Of a stretch of DNA of 8,106 nt, positions 1 to 6,544 are shown piece after piece (the first letter of the stretch is position 1; every line of letters begins with the position of its first letter). Source of the stretch: Clostridiaceae bacterium (GTDB lineage: Bacteria; Bacillota; Clostridia; Saccharofermentanales; DTU023); assembly GCA_012798865.1 (NCBI GenBank), contig JAAZMK010000094.1, positions 1-8,106 of the forward strand, given 5' to 3'. A model generated the notes under the pieces. It had not been told where the DNA came from, did not search any database, and worked only from the letters and a program-made list of their open reading frames with translations. Both the position numbers and the translations under genes were made by a program.

Positions 1-620
1 AACGATTCCCGGTAGGAACGATTGTTCGCGGTGTCGTCGTAAGAATGTTCCCGTTCGGAGCTTTCATCAATATCGCTCCCGGCGTCGATGCGCTCTGCCA
101 TATTTCGCAGATCTCCACGTATCACCTGAATAAGCCGGGCGACGTTCTGGCTACGGGGATGGAAGTTGACGCGCGCGTTGTCGAAGTATCGGATGAGGCG
201 CGTCGCATCAGCATCAGCATCCGCGATGTCGAACCGATCAATCCTGCTCCCGATTCGGAGATCGTACTCCGACAGGAAGAGCAGCAACAACAGCGTCAGC
301 AACGTGAAGCGCGTCGTCGCGGCAAGCGTCGTCGCGGAGAAGACGGTGACGGACTGCCAACGAGTTACGTCGACAAGCAGGCGCGTTCCGCGATCGGTGA
401 TATGGCAGAGATTACAACGGTCACGAAGGCCGGTTCTGAACTCTTGGATGCGTTGAAAGATGTTTCAGAAGAAAAGGCAGACACCAAAGAGCTCAGTGAA
501 CCTGTCGCCGTTGAGATCACTGAGGTTGAACCGGCGGAAGTCGCGCTGAAAGTGACGGACGAATCTGACAACGAGGACAAAAAGACGGCGGTTGCCCTTG
601 AAGACATGGGTGCCGAATAA
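1..620 (+). CDS. rpsA: S1 RNA-binding domain protein, 3' part (ribosomal protein S1 family)
   Basis: The reading frame is open at the left edge (first full codon at position 3) and ends with TAA at 618-620, leaving 205 visible residues. Visible residues 3-75 form one complete S1 (OB-fold) repeat: GTIVRGVVV, then FGAFINI, a GVDALCHISQIS segment, and the closing RRISISI strand. S1 repeats bind single-stranded RNA. In ribosomal protein S1 several such repeats hold mRNA on the 30S subunit. This would be the last repeat, followed by a 130-residue low-complexity tail: Gln/Arg-rich (about 91-113), then a short IGDM segment, then Glu/Asp-rich to the end. In Clostridia S1 may be a stand-alone protein or fused behind IspH; the missing 5' end prevents a choice. 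An ATG at 45 lies inside the S1 repeat and is not the start. The family call is firm; the rpsA name is an inference from the domain position and tail. Confidence 0.72.
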   Translation, partial: RFPVGTIVRGVVVRMFPFGAFINIAPGVDALCHISQISTYHLNKPGDVLATGMEVDARVVEVSDEARRISISIRDVEPINPAPDSEIVLRQEEQQQQRQQREARRRGKRRRGEDGDGLPTSYVDKQARSAIGDMAEITTVTKAGSELLDALKDVSEEKADTKELSEPVAVEITEVEPAEVALKVTDESDNEDKKTAVALEDMGAE

Positions 621-652
621 CTCGCATCACAATCAGTGCATTTTAATTATTG

Positions 653-684
653 AATGGATGGCGAGGTTGCTTGCCATCCATTTT
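653..684 (+). terminator. Intrinsic terminator after the S1-domain gene
   Basis: A 13-bp stem pairs 653-665 with 670-682. It has one G-U pair (663/672) and a 4-base loop GTTG at 666-669. The stem ends in TT and is followed by TT at 683-684. The stem is strong, but the T-tract is short (TTTT at 681-684, two of these in the stem). It lies 32 bases after the S1-gene stop and separates that gene from rtcB. Confidence 0.75.
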
Positions 685-829
685 AAAATGCCCCCGAATA
701 AAGAGTCTCGGTCTTAAGGACAATTGTGAAACAGTTGTGAGTGTCGATGTCCCGTATCGGAGATATGGGCTATCTGCTTTCGATCATTGAACAAAAGGCA
801 AAGGAGAGAATATCGAAACGGAGAACGAT

Positions 830-1942
830 GTGATCATCATAAAGGGAAAATACAACGAGGCGAAAGTTTTTACGAAAGATTTGGAAAGGAATGCACGCGA
901 CCAAATACAGACGCTGTGCGATCAGCCGTTTGTGCGGGGGAGCAAGATCCGTATCATGCCCGACGTCCATGCGGGCGCGGGATGCACGATCGGCACGACT
1001 ATGACGATCGATGACAAAGTCGTCCCCAACCTCGTCGGCGTCGACATCGGCTGCGGTATGGAGACGATCAGACTCATAGGCGACGATCTCAATTTTAAAG
1101 AATTCGATCAGCTTGTGAGGCGTCAAATTCCATCAGGTTTTTCGATCAGGCGAAAACCTCACCGTTATCTGCAATCGATCAATCTGAAAAAACTCCGTTG
1201 TCGTGAAGGAGGGAAAAACGACAAGGCTCTTCGTATGGACCGCGCAGAGCTGTCGCTCGGTACGCTCGGAGGCGGAAACCATTTTATCGAGATCAACCGT
1301 GACGAGCGCGACAGACTCTACCTCGTCGTGCATTCCGGTTCGCGTAATCTCGGTCTTCAAGTTGCGCTCCACTACCAGCGAAAAGCGTCATCATTGCACC
1401 CTTATCTCCCGCGCGACCTCGCTTATCTCGACGGCCGATGGTTCGATGACTACCTGCACGATATGCAGTTGATCCAGCAATTTGCCGTATTGAACAGAAA
1501 AGCCATAGTCGACGAGCTCGTGCAAGGGATGAACTTGCGCTGCGATCTAGACTTTACGACGATCCACAACTATATCGATCTTGACAGGATGATTCTGCGC
1601 AAAGGAGCAATCTCGGCACTCAAAGGCGAGCGAGTCTTGATCCCGCTCAATATGCGCGACGGTTCGCTTATCTGTGAGGGGCTCGGAAATCCCGATTGGA
1701 ATTACTCCGCGCCGCACGGCGCGGGGCGTGTCATGTCGCGAACAGAAGCGAGAAAAATGTTGTCATTGAAGACGTTGCACGAGATGATGCGCGATGTCTA
1801 TACGACATCGATCAGCCGCGAAACACTCGATGAGAGTCCTGAAGCATATAAGCCGGCTTCTGAGCTGATCGACGAAATCGGCGATACTGTCAAGCTCATC
1901 CACCGGCTTCGACCCGTATACAATTTCAAAGCGCGCGATTAA
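830..1942 (+). CDS. rtcB: RtcB-type RNA-splicing ligase
   Basis: RtcB joins RNA ends carrying 2',3'-cyclic or 3'-phosphate to 5'-OH ends, using GTP and Mn2+; in bacteria it acts in RNA repair. The 370-residue product carries the family's active-site set: DIGCG (Asp72 and Cys75, metal), GGGNHFIE (Asn150, His151), VVHSGSRNLG (His168), a TIHNY segment (His246) and APHGAGR, whose His296 is the expected guanylylated nucleophile. The N-terminus (KGKYNEAKVF, then RIMPDVHAGAGCTIGT at 41-56) is typical of Firmicutes members. It is shorter than E. coli RtcB (about 408 residues), but no motif is missing. The start is GTG: GGAG at 820-823 sits 6 bases upstream, and the frame holds no other start after the TGA at 788-790. 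No rtcA, archease or CARF/WYL regulator is adjacent, and no convincing sigma-A promoter was found in 685-829, so regulation is unknown. Confidence 0.95.
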   Translation: MIIIKGKYNEAKVFTKDLERNARDQIQTLCDQPFVRGSKIRIMPDVHAGAGCTIGTTMTIDDKVVPNLVGVDIGCGMETIRLIGDDLNFKEFDQLVRRQIPSGFSIRRKPHRYLQSINLKKLRCREGGKNDKALRMDRAELSLGTLGGGNHFIEINRDERDRLYLVVHSGSRNLGLQVALHYQRKASSLHPYLPRDLAYLDGRWFDDYLHDMQLIQQFAVLNRKAIVDELVQGMNLRCDLDFTTIHNYIDLDRMILRKGAISALKGERVLIPLNMRDGSLICEGLGNPDWNYSAPHGAGRVMSRTEARKMLSLKTLHEMMRDVYTTSISRETLDESPEAYKPASELIDEIGDTVKLIHRLRPVYNFKARD

Positions 1943-1943
1943 T

Positions 1944-3860
1944 TCAGTCCGCTAACCTACGTAAAGCCTCGCGGTAGATCGCGGCGCCGGCGAGGAGTGA
2001 ATCAACCGACATCCACTCGTTTGCTTGGTGCGGAACATCTGGGTCGCCCGGGAAGGAGGGTCCAAAGCCGCAGACGTTTGGCAGTGAGCGCGCATACGTT
2101 CCGCCGCCGATAGCGAGCGCTTCGCCGGAAAGTCCTGTCGCTTCGTTATAAACATCCATAAGCGTACTGATCAGATGCGAATCTTTCGGCAGATGGAGCG
2201 GCTCCACCAAAGACACCCATTCTGCTTTGACATCGTATGCGTTGGCAATATTGCGCAAACGCTCCTTGGCGGTATCGACATCGAACGAGACAGGGTAGCG
2301 GATATTGATCATCACGCGTGCCTCAATCTCATCAATATGAAGGAGTCCGGCATTGACCGTTGTATCGCCTGTCTCGTCGGAATGGGCGAGTCCAAGCGAT
2401 TGACCGTCAAGTTCTTGACCTATAAGAGCGCGGTAAGCCGCGACGAAGCTATCCGTCAAGCCCTTTTCCGACAGCTCGCGATCAAGTTCCTCCATGGCGC
2501 GGGATATGGCGTTTACTCCCAAATGAGGTGTGCTCGCATGCGCACTGACACCTTTATACGTTCTCGGTTCACCTTCCCCCTTGAGCGTCACTTCGACATC
2601 GGAAGGAACCATATTGACGGCGGCGCCACCCTGTGCTGATGAGATCGCGTCGCTCTCACGGCGTTTTTGTGACAGCGCAATGGTGGCGATCCCTTTCTCA
2701 GCGTAGATGGCGGGGAATTGCGCGTCGGGCGTAAAACCTGCGACGGGCAGTTCCTCGACTTCACGGTAATGCCTCATGCACGCCATGCCCTTTTCTTCGT
2801 TGAGTCCGACAATGAGACGGATACGCCGTGTCGGCGAGAAATCGGCATCATCTTTCAGCGCTTTCATCGCGTACAGCGTCGCAAGACAGGGACCTTTATT
2901 GTCGTTGACGCCGCGCGCCGTCACCTTGTCACCTTCGATAAGGAGCTTGAAAGGGTCACTGTTCCATCCGCTCCCGGCAGGTACGACGTCGAGGTGGCAG
3001 ACAGCCGCGACCATCTCATCGCCTTCACCAATCTCGGCGTACCCGGCAACGTTGCCGACGTTAACTGTTTTAAACCCCATACTGATCGCTATATCGAGAA
3101 AGACTTCAAGCACACGTTTTAACTCGCGTCCGAACGGCGCGCCGTCTTCAGGTGTTCCATCAACGCTGGGAACGGCACAAAGACGGCTTAAGTCATCTAA
3201 GAACTGCTCACGATCTTTGGAAAACTCGTCCGCGAGAGCGGAAATACGTTCTTTATCGGGGCGTTCGTCCGACTCGTCATCCGCGCTCTCGGCGACTTCG
3301 TTATCCTCATCTGCGGAAATATCGTCCATCGTTGCAAGCATGACGAGTTCGTCAGGTTCCGAAATTTCTTTATCGCTCTCGGAATCATCCTTGGTCTTGA
3401 TCGACGTAAAGTCATACCCTTCCTTATCAATGCAGTCTGGATGGAAGTGGCAGTAGAGACCTACATAGAGCGCCAGTTCATCCGCAGGTAGTCCGCAGAT
3501 TACGCAGAGTCCGGGGTCGACCTCGAGAGCTTTAAGTTTATCGGTGAAAAGCTCAAGGAAGGTCTCCATCTGTTTTGCCGTACCCGAAAAAGCCGTATCT
3601 TTTGCGCGGATCGCAATGAAATTGTCGGTCATCTCGTAGTCAACAAGCTTGAGCGGAAAACGCGTCTGCTCGAGCCAGCTTGTGAATTCAATCAAATTCT
3701 CCGGTGCGATACCGGCGATCGAAGTAAAAAATGAGGTGAGCACATCATCTGTCTTTGCCGTAAAACAGTAATCGTTGAATTTGCCGAATACGTATTCATC
3801 CTCATTGGCAACGTACCAATCCTGACCGGCTGCAAATTTAAGTAGCGTGTTCGAAATCAT
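1944..3860 (-). CDS. M20 family metallodipeptidase (PepV/Sapep-like) with N-terminal Cys/His domain
   Basis: The start is ATG at 3858-3860: GGAGG (plus-strand CCTCC, 3867-3871) lies 6 bases upstream. An in-frame GTG at 3926 is less likely. The product has 638 residues; PepV is about 470. Residues from about 203 to 638 are a complete M20 dipeptidase: CHLDVVP (His289, Asp291), RGVNDNKGP (bridging Asp320), NEEKG (Glu355 catalytic base, Glu356), TPDAQFP (Asp379), SAHASTP (His441) and the last metal ligand in PHQANEW (His611). PepV/Sapep enzymes are cytosolic, bind two Zn or Mn ions and cleave dipeptides; no signal peptide is seen. Residues 1-150 match no family I recognise. They contain CVIC (Cys119, Cys122) and CHFHPDC (Cys137, His138, His140, Cys143), which looks like a zinc-ribbon or treble-clef site. 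Residues 157-202 are an acidic Asp/Glu/Ser linker. The gene stands alone and converges on rtcB. The peptidase call is firm; the role of the N-terminal part is unknown. Confidence 0.9.
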   Translation of the reverse strand: MISNTLLKFAAGQDWYVANEDEYVFGKFNDYCFTAKTDDVLTSFFTSIAGIAPENLIEFTSWLEQTRFPLKLVDYEMTDNFIAIRAKDTAFSGTAKQMETFLELFTDKLKALEVDPGLCVICGLPADELALYVGLYCHFHPDCIDKEGYDFTSIKTKDDSESDKEISEPDELVMLATMDDISADEDNEVAESADDESDERPDKERISALADEFSKDREQFLDDLSRLCAVPSVDGTPEDGAPFGRELKRVLEVFLDIAISMGFKTVNVGNVAGYAEIGEGDEMVAAVCHLDVVPAGSGWNSDPFKLLIEGDKVTARGVNDNKGPCLATLYAMKALKDDADFSPTRRIRLIVGLNEEKGMACMRHYREVEELPVAGFTPDAQFPAIYAEKGIATIALSQKRRESDAISSAQGGAAVNMVPSDVEVTLKGEGEPRTYKGVSAHASTPHLGVNAISRAMEELDRELSEKGLTDSFVAAYRALIGQELDGQSLGLAHSDETGDTTVNAGLLHIDEIEARVMINIRYPVSFDVDTAKERLRNIANAYDVKAEWVSLVEPLHLPKDSHLISTLMDVYNEATGLSGEALAIGGGTYARSLPNVCGFGPSFPGDPDVPHQANEWMSVDSLLAGAAIYREALRRLAD

Positions 3861-3866
3861 ATAAAA

Positions 3867-3871
3867 CCTCC
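3867..3871 (-). promoter_or_regulatory. Ribosome binding site that fixes the M20 dipeptidase start
   Basis: On the minus strand this reads GGAGG followed by TTTTAT and then ATG, an ideal 6-base spacing. It selects the ATG at 3860 over the in-frame GTG at 3926, whose extra 22 residues look non-conserved. Confidence 0.85.
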
Positions 3872-3983
3872 GAGGCTTACATTGACGAAATGAGCCTACC
3901 GCTTTTCCGTCCGGGAAAGCGTGCACTTGTCAAATCAAATACTATTCTATTCTACTACATCCGCTTCCCTTTGACGGTGACGG

Positions 3984-4012
3984 TTGCTATGGCTTGACAA
4001 CTGTGCTATGAT
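3984..4012 (+). promoter_or_regulatory. Predicted sigma-A promoter of rpsB-tsf (extended -10)
   Basis: TTGCTA (3984-3989, 4 of 6 to the -35 consensus) is followed after exactly 17 bases by TATGAT (4007-4012, 5 of 6). TG at 4004-4005 adds an extended -10 element. The start of transcription would fall near 4019, giving a leader of about 79 bases. A perfect TTGACA at 3994-3999 is only 7 bases from the same -10 and cannot serve as its -35. The promoter is predicted by eye from consensus and spacing. Confidence 0.65.
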
Positions 4013-4032
4013 CTTCGAGGAAAACACACGGG

Positions 4033-4080
4033 AGAAGCTCTTCTGTTGCCCTTAATGTAAGGGTTAGAGCACCCCGGAGG
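4033..4080 (+). promoter_or_regulatory. Structured 5' leader of rpsB (possible S2 autoregulatory element)
   Basis: A two-part stem is visible. The outer helix pairs GCTCT (4037-4041) with AGAGC (4066-4070). The inner helix pairs CCCTTA (4049-4054) with TAAGGG (4058-4063), extendable by G4048-T4064. Competing pairings exist: AGAA (4033-4036) with TTCT (4041-4044), and GGGT (4061-4064) with ACCC (4071-4074). The leader ends in an extra SD-like GGAGG (4076-4080), upstream of the real site at 4088-4094. In E. coli, S2 represses its own mRNA through a leader structure. A similar role here is inference; I do not recognise a named RNA family. Confidence 0.4.
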
Positions 4081-4097
4081 CAAAAACAGGAGGTATT

Positions 4098-4850
4098 ATG
4101 TCTGTCGTTTCCATGAAACAATTACTTGAGGGTGGCGTACATTTCGGTCACCAGACACGCCGTTGGAACCCCAAAATGGCTCCCTATATTTTTACGGAGC
4201 GCAACGGCATCTACATCATCGATCTGCAGAAGACGATGCGCAAAATTGAGACCGCCTATCGGTTCATCAACGAGATTTCAGCTAGGGGCGGAACGGTTCT
4301 TTTCGTTGGCACGAAGAAACAGGCCCAGGATTCAATCCGTGAAGAAGCCGAACGTTGCGGCATGTTCTATGTCAACAACCGCTGGCTCGGCGGCACATTG
4401 ACGAACTTTCAGACGATCAGCAAGCGCATAGAAAGGCTCCACGAGCTTCGCGAAATGGAAGCGAACAATGCGTGGGTAAATTTGCCGAAAAAAGAGATCG
4501 CTTCGCTTCGCCTCGAACTCGAAAAGCTCGAGAAAAACTTAGGCGGGATCGCCGGCATGAAGCATCTGCCGTCATGTGTTTTTATCGTCGACACGAACAA
4601 AGAACACATCGCCGTTGCGGAAGCGAGGAGACTGCGTATCCCGATCGTCGCTATCGTCGACACGAACTGTGACCCTGAGGAGGTCGATTTCGTGATTCCG
4701 GGCAATGACGACGCCATCCGCGCTATCAAGCTGATCACGGGGGCGATGGCGAATGCCGTGATTGAGGGTCGCGAGGGATACGAGGTTCAGCAGCTCAATC
4801 CTGATTCGGAATCTGAAGACGGAGAAGACGCCGAACCGTTTGAGTTTTAA
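4098..4850 (+). CDS. rpsB: 30S ribosomal protein S2
   Basis: S2 is a 30S subunit protein on the back of the small subunit near S1, and it is needed for S1 binding. The 250-residue product is full length for the family. Visible landmarks are HFGHQTRRWNPKM (15-27), the DLQKT segment (42-46), LFVGTKKQAQ (68-77), NNRWLGGTLTNF (93-104), VDTN (164-167), IPIVAIVDTNCDP (181-193) and VIPGNDDAIRAI (199-210). The C-terminus (about 236-248) is acidic. The start ATG is preceded by AGGAGGT at 4088-4094, close to the start but strong. It is the first gene of a two-gene unit with tsf; no terminator lies in the 85 bases between them. Identification is unambiguous. Confidence 0.98.
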   Translation: MSVVSMKQLLEGGVHFGHQTRRWNPKMAPYIFTERNGIYIIDLQKTMRKIETAYRFINEISARGGTVLFVGTKKQAQDSIREEAERCGMFYVNNRWLGGTLTNFQTISKRIERLHELREMEANNAWVNLPKKEIASLRLELEKLEKNLGGIAGMKHLPSCVFIVDTNKEHIAVAEARRLRIPIVAIVDTNCDPEEVDFVIPGNDDAIRAIKLITGAMANAVIEGREGYEVQQLNPDSESEDGEDAEPFEF

Positions 4851-4935
4851 TGTGACGTAGTTTGAATTACCGGAATACATCGAGAAAAAAGAGACAAAGA
4901 TTTTTACTCCGAAGAGTCGGAACAGGAGGAATATT

Positions 4936-5586
4936 ATGCAAGTAACCGCACAAATGGTTAAAGAGTTGAGAGACATGACGGGCGCCGGCATGATGGACTG
5001 CAAGAAGGCGCTCACAGCATCAGAGGGTGACGTTGAGGGCGCGATCAAGTGGTTGCGTCAGCACGATCTCGCGACTGCTGAGAAGAAGGCAGGTCGTATC
5101 GCCGCAGAGGGAATTGTCGATTCCTACATTCACGAGGGAGGTCGTATCGGTGTGTTGATCGAGGTCAACATCGAGACGGATTTCGCAGCGAAGAATAAGG
5201 ATTTTAAAGAGCTGGTCTACGAGCTCGCCATGCAGGTCGCCGCGATGAATCCGCAATATGTCACGCGTGACGAAGTGCCGGAAGAAGTGGTCGAGCGCGA
5301 GCGCGAAATCGCAAGGGCACAGGCGATCAAGTCCGGTAAGCCTGAACACATCGTCGAGAGAATCGTCAACGGGCGACTCGAAAAATTCTACGAGGAAGCT
5401 TGTTTGATGGAGCAGTCCTACATTCGCGACGATAACAAGACATGCGAGCAACTTGTGAAGGAGCTGATCGGAAAAATCGGCGAGAACATCAAGGTGCGCC
5501 GCTTCGTTCGTTACGAGATGGGAGAGGGCTTAGAGAAACGCAACGAGTGCTTTGCCGATGAAGTTGCCGCACAGCTCAATAAGTAA
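4936..5586 (+). CDS. tsf: Translation elongation factor Ts (short form)
   Basis: EF-Ts is the cytosolic exchange factor that releases GDP from EF-Tu. The 216-residue product starts with the UBA-like N-terminal domain, including the LRDMTGAGMMDCKKAL signature (11-26). It continues through the EF-Tu-contacting TDF motif (81-83, in NIETDFAAKN) and a coiled helical region rich in Arg/Glu. It is well below the 283-293 residues of the E. coli and B. subtilis proteins and close to the short forms known from Thermus and cyanobacteria, which have one core subdomain rather than two. The start at 4936 has AGGAGGA at 4924-4930. Upstream a small hairpin (4908-4912 with 4917-4921, loop AGAG) precedes the ribosome binding site; its significance is unclear. 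The gene is co-transcribed with rpsB and followed by a strong terminator. Confidence 0.97.
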   Translation: MQVTAQMVKELRDMTGAGMMDCKKALTASEGDVEGAIKWLRQHDLATAEKKAGRIAAEGIVDSYIHEGGRIGVLIEVNIETDFAAKNKDFKELVYELAMQVAAMNPQYVTRDEVPEEVVEREREIARAQAIKSGKPEHIVERIVNGRLEKFYEEACLMEQSYIRDDNKTCEQLVKELIGKIGENIKVRRFVRYEMGEGLEKRNECFADEVAAQLNK

Positions 5587-5605
5587 TCAGAAACTTGAAA
5601 TCAGT

Positions 5606-5632
5606 GAGAGGGCCGAGGCGCCCTCTCTTTTT
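5606..5632 (+). terminator. Intrinsic terminator of the rpsB-tsf unit
   Basis: A perfect 8-bp GC-rich stem, GAGAGGGC (5606-5613) with GCCCTCTC (5620-5627), encloses a 6-base loop CGAGGC and is followed directly by TTTTT (5628-5632). It starts 20 bases after the tsf stop. This splits the cluster into two transcription units. Confidence 0.95.
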
Positions 5633-5671
5633 GCAGTTAAACGGGCGAATCGCATAAGAATTTAGTAGAAT
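5631..5671 (+). promoter_or_regulatory. Possible promoter region for pyrH-frr-uppS-cdsA
   Basis: A promoter is expected here, because a strong terminator precedes pyrH. Two weak candidates are visible: TTGCAG (5631-5636), 16 bases, CATAAG (5653-5658); or a better -10-like TAGAAT (5666-5671) without a recognisable -35 at the right distance. Neither is decisive. Confidence 0.3.
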
Positions 5672-5759
5672 GTAGCCAAGTAAAGACATCAAACAATGAT
5701 CGGAGGTCGTGTCTGTTCGTAAATCTCGACGCGAGAGGCGTGACAGGTGCATAGCAAAG

Positions 5760-6458
5760 ATGAAATACCGACGTTTATTACTGAAAATATCGGGAGAATC
5801 GCTTGCCGGAGACTCAAAGAGGGGCATCGACTCTTCTCTGGTCGATCAATACGCATCGATTGTCGCACGACTTGTAGACAAAGGTCACGAAGTTGGAATC
5901 GTTATCGGAGGCGGCAATTTCTGGCGCGGACGGACAAGCGGTGACATGGATCGAGTTGCTGCTGATCGGATCGGCATGCTCGCGACTGTCATGAATTCCA
6001 TTGCTATGACAGATGGTTTAACGAGGTTAGGATATCGGGTTCACTTGATGACAGCGGTACCTATGCCGACCGTCGGCGACCCCGTCGATGCGCTTAAGGC
6101 GAAAAGATATCTCAAAGAAGGTTGTGTCGTCGTTTTTGCCGGCGGAACGGGCAATCCCTTTTTCTCGACTGACTCGGCGGCGGCTCTTCGCGCAGCGGAG
6201 ATCGAAGCCGACATTATCTTGAAGGCGACGCTCGTCGACGGTGTATACGACAAAGATCCGAACGTACATAGCGACGCTATCATGTTCAAAGAGCTCACGT
6301 TTGACGAAGTGCTTGAGCGGCGACTTGGCGTTATGGACGCTACAGCGGCAGCGCTCTGCCGCGACTACAAGCAAAAGGTTGTCGTTTTCAATATTGCCGA
6401 TATTGAGAATATTATTAAAGTCGCCGCCGGCGAGCCGATCGGGACGCTTGTTCGTTAA
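5760..6458 (+). CDS. pyrH: Uridylate kinase (UMP kinase)
   Basis: PyrH phosphorylates UMP to UDP with ATP, the committed step from de novo UMP to the other pyrimidine nucleotides. It is a cytosolic hexamer of the amino-acid-kinase fold. From the ATG at 5760 the product has 232 residues (about 240 in E. coli and B. subtilis). Motifs are LLLKISGES (6-14, phosphate-binding), IGGGNFWRG (49-57), DRIGMLATVMNS (69-80, UMP side), AGGTGNPFFSTDSA (127-140) and VDGVYDKDP (159-167). MKYRRLLLKISGE is the usual family N-terminus, which favours this start. Its ribosome site is weak, AGGTG at 5745-5749. An in-frame GTG at 5709 would add 17 Arg/Lys-rich, non-family residues; GGAGG (5702-5706) lies only 2 bases before it, too close for normal initiation. 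Function is certain; the start is not. Confidence 0.95.
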   Translation: MKYRRLLLKISGESLAGDSKRGIDSSLVDQYASIVARLVDKGHEVGIVIGGGNFWRGRTSGDMDRVAADRIGMLATVMNSIAMTDGLTRLGYRVHLMTAVPMPTVGDPVDALKAKRYLKEGCVVVFAGGTGNPFFSTDSAAALRAAEIEADIILKATLVDGVYDKDPNVHSDAIMFKELTFDEVLERRLGVMDATAAALCRDYKQKVVVFNIADIENIIKVAAGEPIGTLVR

Positions 6459-6544
6459 AGTACTATTTGCTTATTTGTTAAGATATTGGTAGCCGGTTGT
6501 CTCCGGCATTGTAGTGAAGTCTGAATCACCAGGAGGTACATAAA

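Noticed and set aside
724..740. TTGTGA at 724-729 and 735-740 as -35 boxes for rtcB
   Set aside because: No acceptable -10 lies 16-18 bases downstream of either copy.
2175..3456. Long plus-strand reading frames opposite the dipeptidase gene (such as 2175-2639, 2718-3122 and 2776-3456)
   Set aside because: They lie wholly antisense to a gene with intact catalytic motifs, have no ribosome sites or family features, and are compositional shadows.
3901..3920. 8-bp hairpin in the dipeptidase upstream region as a terminator or attenuator
   Set aside because: It pairs well only on the plus strand (the G-U pair becomes a C-A mismatch on the transcribed minus strand) and has no T-tract on either side.
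3861..3926. N-terminal extension of the M20 dipeptidase from a GTG at 3926
   Set aside because: The internal ATG at 3860 has a perfect GGAGG at 6-base spacing; the 22 extra residues have no family character.
6492..6507. GCCGG/CCGGC hairpin between pyrH and frr as a terminator
   Set aside because: Only 5 bp and followed by ATTG rather than a T-tract; frr has no visible promoter of its own.
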